Source: Comamonadaceae bacterium (GTDB taxonomy: Bacteria > Pseudomonadota > Gammaproteobacteria > Burkholderiales > Burkholderiaceae). Taken from it: a DNA stretch of 15,953 nucleotides. Position numbers and translations under genes: made by a program. The notes under the pieces were generated by a model, which was given only the letters and a program-made list of their open reading frames with translations, did not search any database and had not been told where the DNA came from. Positions 14,150 to 15,953 of this stretch are shown here, piece by piece. Each line of letters opens with the position of its first letter. Positions within the stretch are counted from its first letter, which is position 1. The DNA is taken from the NCBI GenBank assembly GCA_947374535.1, contig CANCCJ010000056.1:1-15953 (forward strand), in the 5' to 3' direction.

Positions 14150-14860
14150 CTACACCACCCGCCCATCCACCACTTGAATGGTTTTGTCACACCGCGTGGC
14201 CAATTCGGGGTTGTGGGTCACAAACAGCACGGTGGTGCCTTGTTCGCGGCTGACGCGACGCAGCAGGTCAAACACCGCATCGGCGCTTTTGCTGTCCAAG
14301 TTGCCTGTGGGCTCATCGGCCAGCAGCAGGGCTGGGTTCATGGCCAGTGCGCGAGCCACGGCCACGCGTTGTTGCTGGCCACCCGACAGGCTGCCCGAGG
14401 GCTGGTGGGCAAAGGCGCTCAGGCCCACGTTGTCCAGCAGTTCGGCGGCGCGTGCTTCGATGCTGGCGTTGGGAAAGCCTGCTGCGCCCAGCAAGGGCAT
14501 CATCACGTTTTCAAGCGCGGTGAAGGCGTTGAGCAAGTGGTGGTGTTGAAACACAAAACCAATCGCATGGCCGCGCAAGCGGGTGAGGGCGTGGTCGTCT
14601 AGCCCCGTGGTTTCTTCCCCGCCAATGGCCAGTCGGCCTTGTGTCGGACGGTCCAACAAACCAATGATGTTGAGCAGCGTACTTTTGCCCGAGCCCGACG
14701 GCCCCATCACCGCACAAAACTCACCGCGTGCCAGGCTGAAGTTGATGTGGTGCAGGATTTCAATCTCGTTGGGCTGCCCCACATTGAACGACTTGCAAAC
14801 ATCTTGCAGTTGCACCACCAGTGGTGCGTGTGAGGGGCGGGCGTTATCCACGGATGGCAC
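14150..14860 (-). CDS. ABC transporter ATP-binding protein, LolD/MacB-like
   Basis: A 236-residue nucleotide-binding subunit with all motifs: Walker [10 protein letters not shown] (53-61), Q-loop Gln105, signature LSGGQQQR (158-165), Walker B LLLADEP (178-184) followed by TGNLDS, and H-loop His216 (VTHNPEL). The TGNLD sequence places it in the LolD/MacB/FtsE group, which works with FtsX-domain permeases on lipoproteins, peptides or macrolides instead of importing solutes. The start is GTG at 14860; the alternative GTG at 14851 cannot be excluded. Its beginning overlaps the end of the permease gene by 17 bases, so the two subunits are coupled. ATPase certain, cargo unknown. Confidence 0.94.
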   Translation of the reverse strand: MPSVDNARPSHAPLVVQLQDVCKSFNVGQPNEIEILHHINFSLARGEFCAVMGPSGSGKSTLLNIIGLLDRPTQGRLAIGGEETTGLDDHALTRLRGHAIGFVFQHHHLLNAFTALENVMMPLLGAAGFPNASIEARAAELLDNVGLSAFAHQPSGSLSGGQQQRVAVARALAMNPALLLADEPTGNLDSKSADAVFDLLRRVSREQGTTVLFVTHNPELATRCDKTIQVVDGRVV

Positions 14861-15953
14861 TCACGGGGTCCAGCCGCGCTGCACGCATGGCCGGGGCAAA
14901 CGAGGCAATCAGGCCGGTGACTGTCGCCAGCAGCAAGGCCATGGCAAACATCATGGGCTCGAAGCTGACGGCAAACATCACCGTGCCGTCTGGGTTGCGT
15001 TGGGCCTGCTGCCACACCACCAGACCCGCTGAGCCCAGCACCGAGCCCGCCAACGCGCCCCCAAAACCAAGTAGCCCGCCTTGCAACAAAAAGATGCGCA
15101 ACACTTGTTCACGCGTGATGCCCATGGCGCGCAAGATGCCAATCTCGCGTGATTTTTGAACCACAGACACCACCAGCACGCTGGCAATGCCAAACGCCAC
15201 CGACAGACCGACAAACACGCGAATCGCGGTGTTGGCGGTGGTTTGTGCACTGATGGCGGTGAAGAATTGTTCGTTGGTTTTGATCCAGCTGTCGGCCTCG
15301 ACACCTGTGAGTTGGGTGATGCGGCGCGCCACCAACTCAGCACCGTAAACATCGTGCACCGTCACATCCAATGCGGACACACCGCCTTGCAAGCCCAGCA
15401 AACTTTGTGCAGAGCGCAAGGCCATCAGGGTGGTGCGGGCATTGGCCCCTTTGTTGCCCAAATCAAAAATGCCGGTGATGGTCAGTGTGTTGGCGTTGCC
15501 GTTGGCGGAGGTGACGCGTAGTTTGTCGCCCACCGACACACCTAGGTCGTTGGCCAGCTCGGTGCCGATCAAGATGTCGTTGATGGTGACGCGTGCTGTG
15601 CCGCGCACGATTTTTTCAGGCATGGGCACGATGCGAAAGTACAGCTCAGGTTCAATTCCCACCACGGTGATGGCGCGGCTGGCATCGCCACGCACCACCA
15701 AGGCCGAGCCATTGGTCGCAGGCGACACCACGTTCACTTCGGGTAGCGCCCGTATTTGCGCCGCCACGCTTTGCCACTGGTCAATGCTTTTAAGCCGTTG
15801 CAGTGGCGGCTGCATGATGCTGCCTTCCACCGTCAATGGGTCGGCGTTGCGCAGCGCACGCGCCGTTTCTTTGGGCGGTAGCAATTGAATATGGGCTTGG
15901 CCTGTCAACACGCGCTTCACAAAGTTGGTTTGCAAGCCGCTGAGCAAGGCCGA
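14844..15953 (-). CDS. FtsX-domain ABC permease, LolC/MacB-like (N-terminus beyond the window)
   Basis: The frame stays open through the right edge, so the 369 visible residues lack the N-terminus, including the first membrane segment. The apparent start near 15947 is a TTG inside [10 protein letters not shown] and is not a real start. A large periplasmic MacB-PCD-like domain comes first, then three C-terminal membrane segments around [40 protein letters not shown] and [19 protein letters not shown]. The cytoplasmic loop has [18 protein letters not shown] and the protein ends [11 protein letters not shown], both typical of FtsX-domain permeases. It pairs with the overlapping ATPase gene. LolC/E-type lipoprotein release and MacB-type export are both possible. 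Confidence 0.9.
   Translation of the reverse strand, partial: SALLSGLQTNFVKRVLTGQAHIQLLPPKETARALRNADPLTVEGSIMQPPLQRLKSIDQWQSVAAQIRALPEVNVVSPATNGSALVVRGDASRAITVVGIEPELYFRIVPMPEKIVRGTARVTINDILIGTELANDLGVSVGDKLRVTSANGNANTLTITGIFDLGNKGANARTTLMALRSAQSLLGLQGGVSALDVTVHDVYGAELVARRITQLTGVEADSWIKTNEQFFTAISAQTTANTAIRVFVGLSVAFGIASVLVVSVVQKSREIGILRAMGITREQVLRIFLLQGGLLGFGGALAGSVLGSAGLVVWQQAQRNPDGTVMFAVSFEPMMFAMALLLATVTGLIASFAPAMRAARLDPVSAIRG

Noticed and set aside
15945..15947. TTG as the start of the FtsX-domain permease.
   Set aside because: The frame continues open to the right edge (SALLSGLQ), and family members have an N-terminal membrane segment before this point, so the gene is simply cut by the window.
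1..15953. CRISPR arrays, tRNA or rRNA genes, insertion sequences or prophage genes.
   Set aside because: No regularly spaced direct repeats, transposase motifs or RNA gene signatures were found by eye.

Overview
The window looks like chromosomal DNA of a betaproteobacterium of the order Burkholderiales, most likely family Comamonadaceae. This rests on family resemblance read by eye, not on a search: a BktB-type beta-ketothiolase, a long Burkholderiales-style GlnS, an SRAP protein of the Comamonadaceae type and tightly packed GC-rich genes. No rRNA, tRNA, CRISPR array or transposase gene was seen.

Layout from left to right. The tail of a response-regulator receiver domain (2-145, +) is followed by a two-gene unit on the + strand: a flavin-dependent luciferase-like oxidoreductase (205-1215) and a short folate-independent-type methionine synthase resembling MesD (1237-2277). 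A 356-base gap (2278-2633) between convergent genes holds two inverted copies of a repeated, strongly structured element, the most striking feature here. Leftward genes follow: a bacteriohemerythrin-like protein (2634-3155), an LplT-like MFS transporter (3270-4613) that starts 6 bases after the bktB thiolase (4620-5801), an RluA-type pseudouridine synthase (5864-6544), a [2Fe-2S] ferredoxin (6547-6852), two small unknown proteins (6863-7144 and 7144-7284) and an RluE-type pseudouridine synthase (7322-7861).

On the + strand, 7916-8608 encodes an SRAP/HMCES-family protein that appears to have lost its catalytic N-terminal cysteine. It ends back-to-back with a nitroreductase (8609-9247, -). A HigBA-like toxin-antitoxin pair (9304-9991, -) follows, with a palindromic operator candidate near the 5' end of the toxin gene. 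Then come a PPOX-type flavoprotein (10238-10855) directly downstream of glnS (10865-12709), a di-haem cytochrome c peroxidase-family lipoprotein (12800-14077), and an ABC exporter pair: a LolD/MacB-like ATPase (14150-14860) overlapping an FtsX-domain permease (14844-15953) whose N-terminus lies beyond the right edge. All of these are on the minus strand.

Most genes are housekeeping or general metabolic: RNA modification, tRNA charging, thiolysis, methionine synthesis and envelope transport. The most unusual items are the paired structured repeat at 2299-2604, the apparently dead or re-purposed SRAP protein, and the MesD-like synthase next to a flavin oxidoreductase instead of a visible MesX partner.
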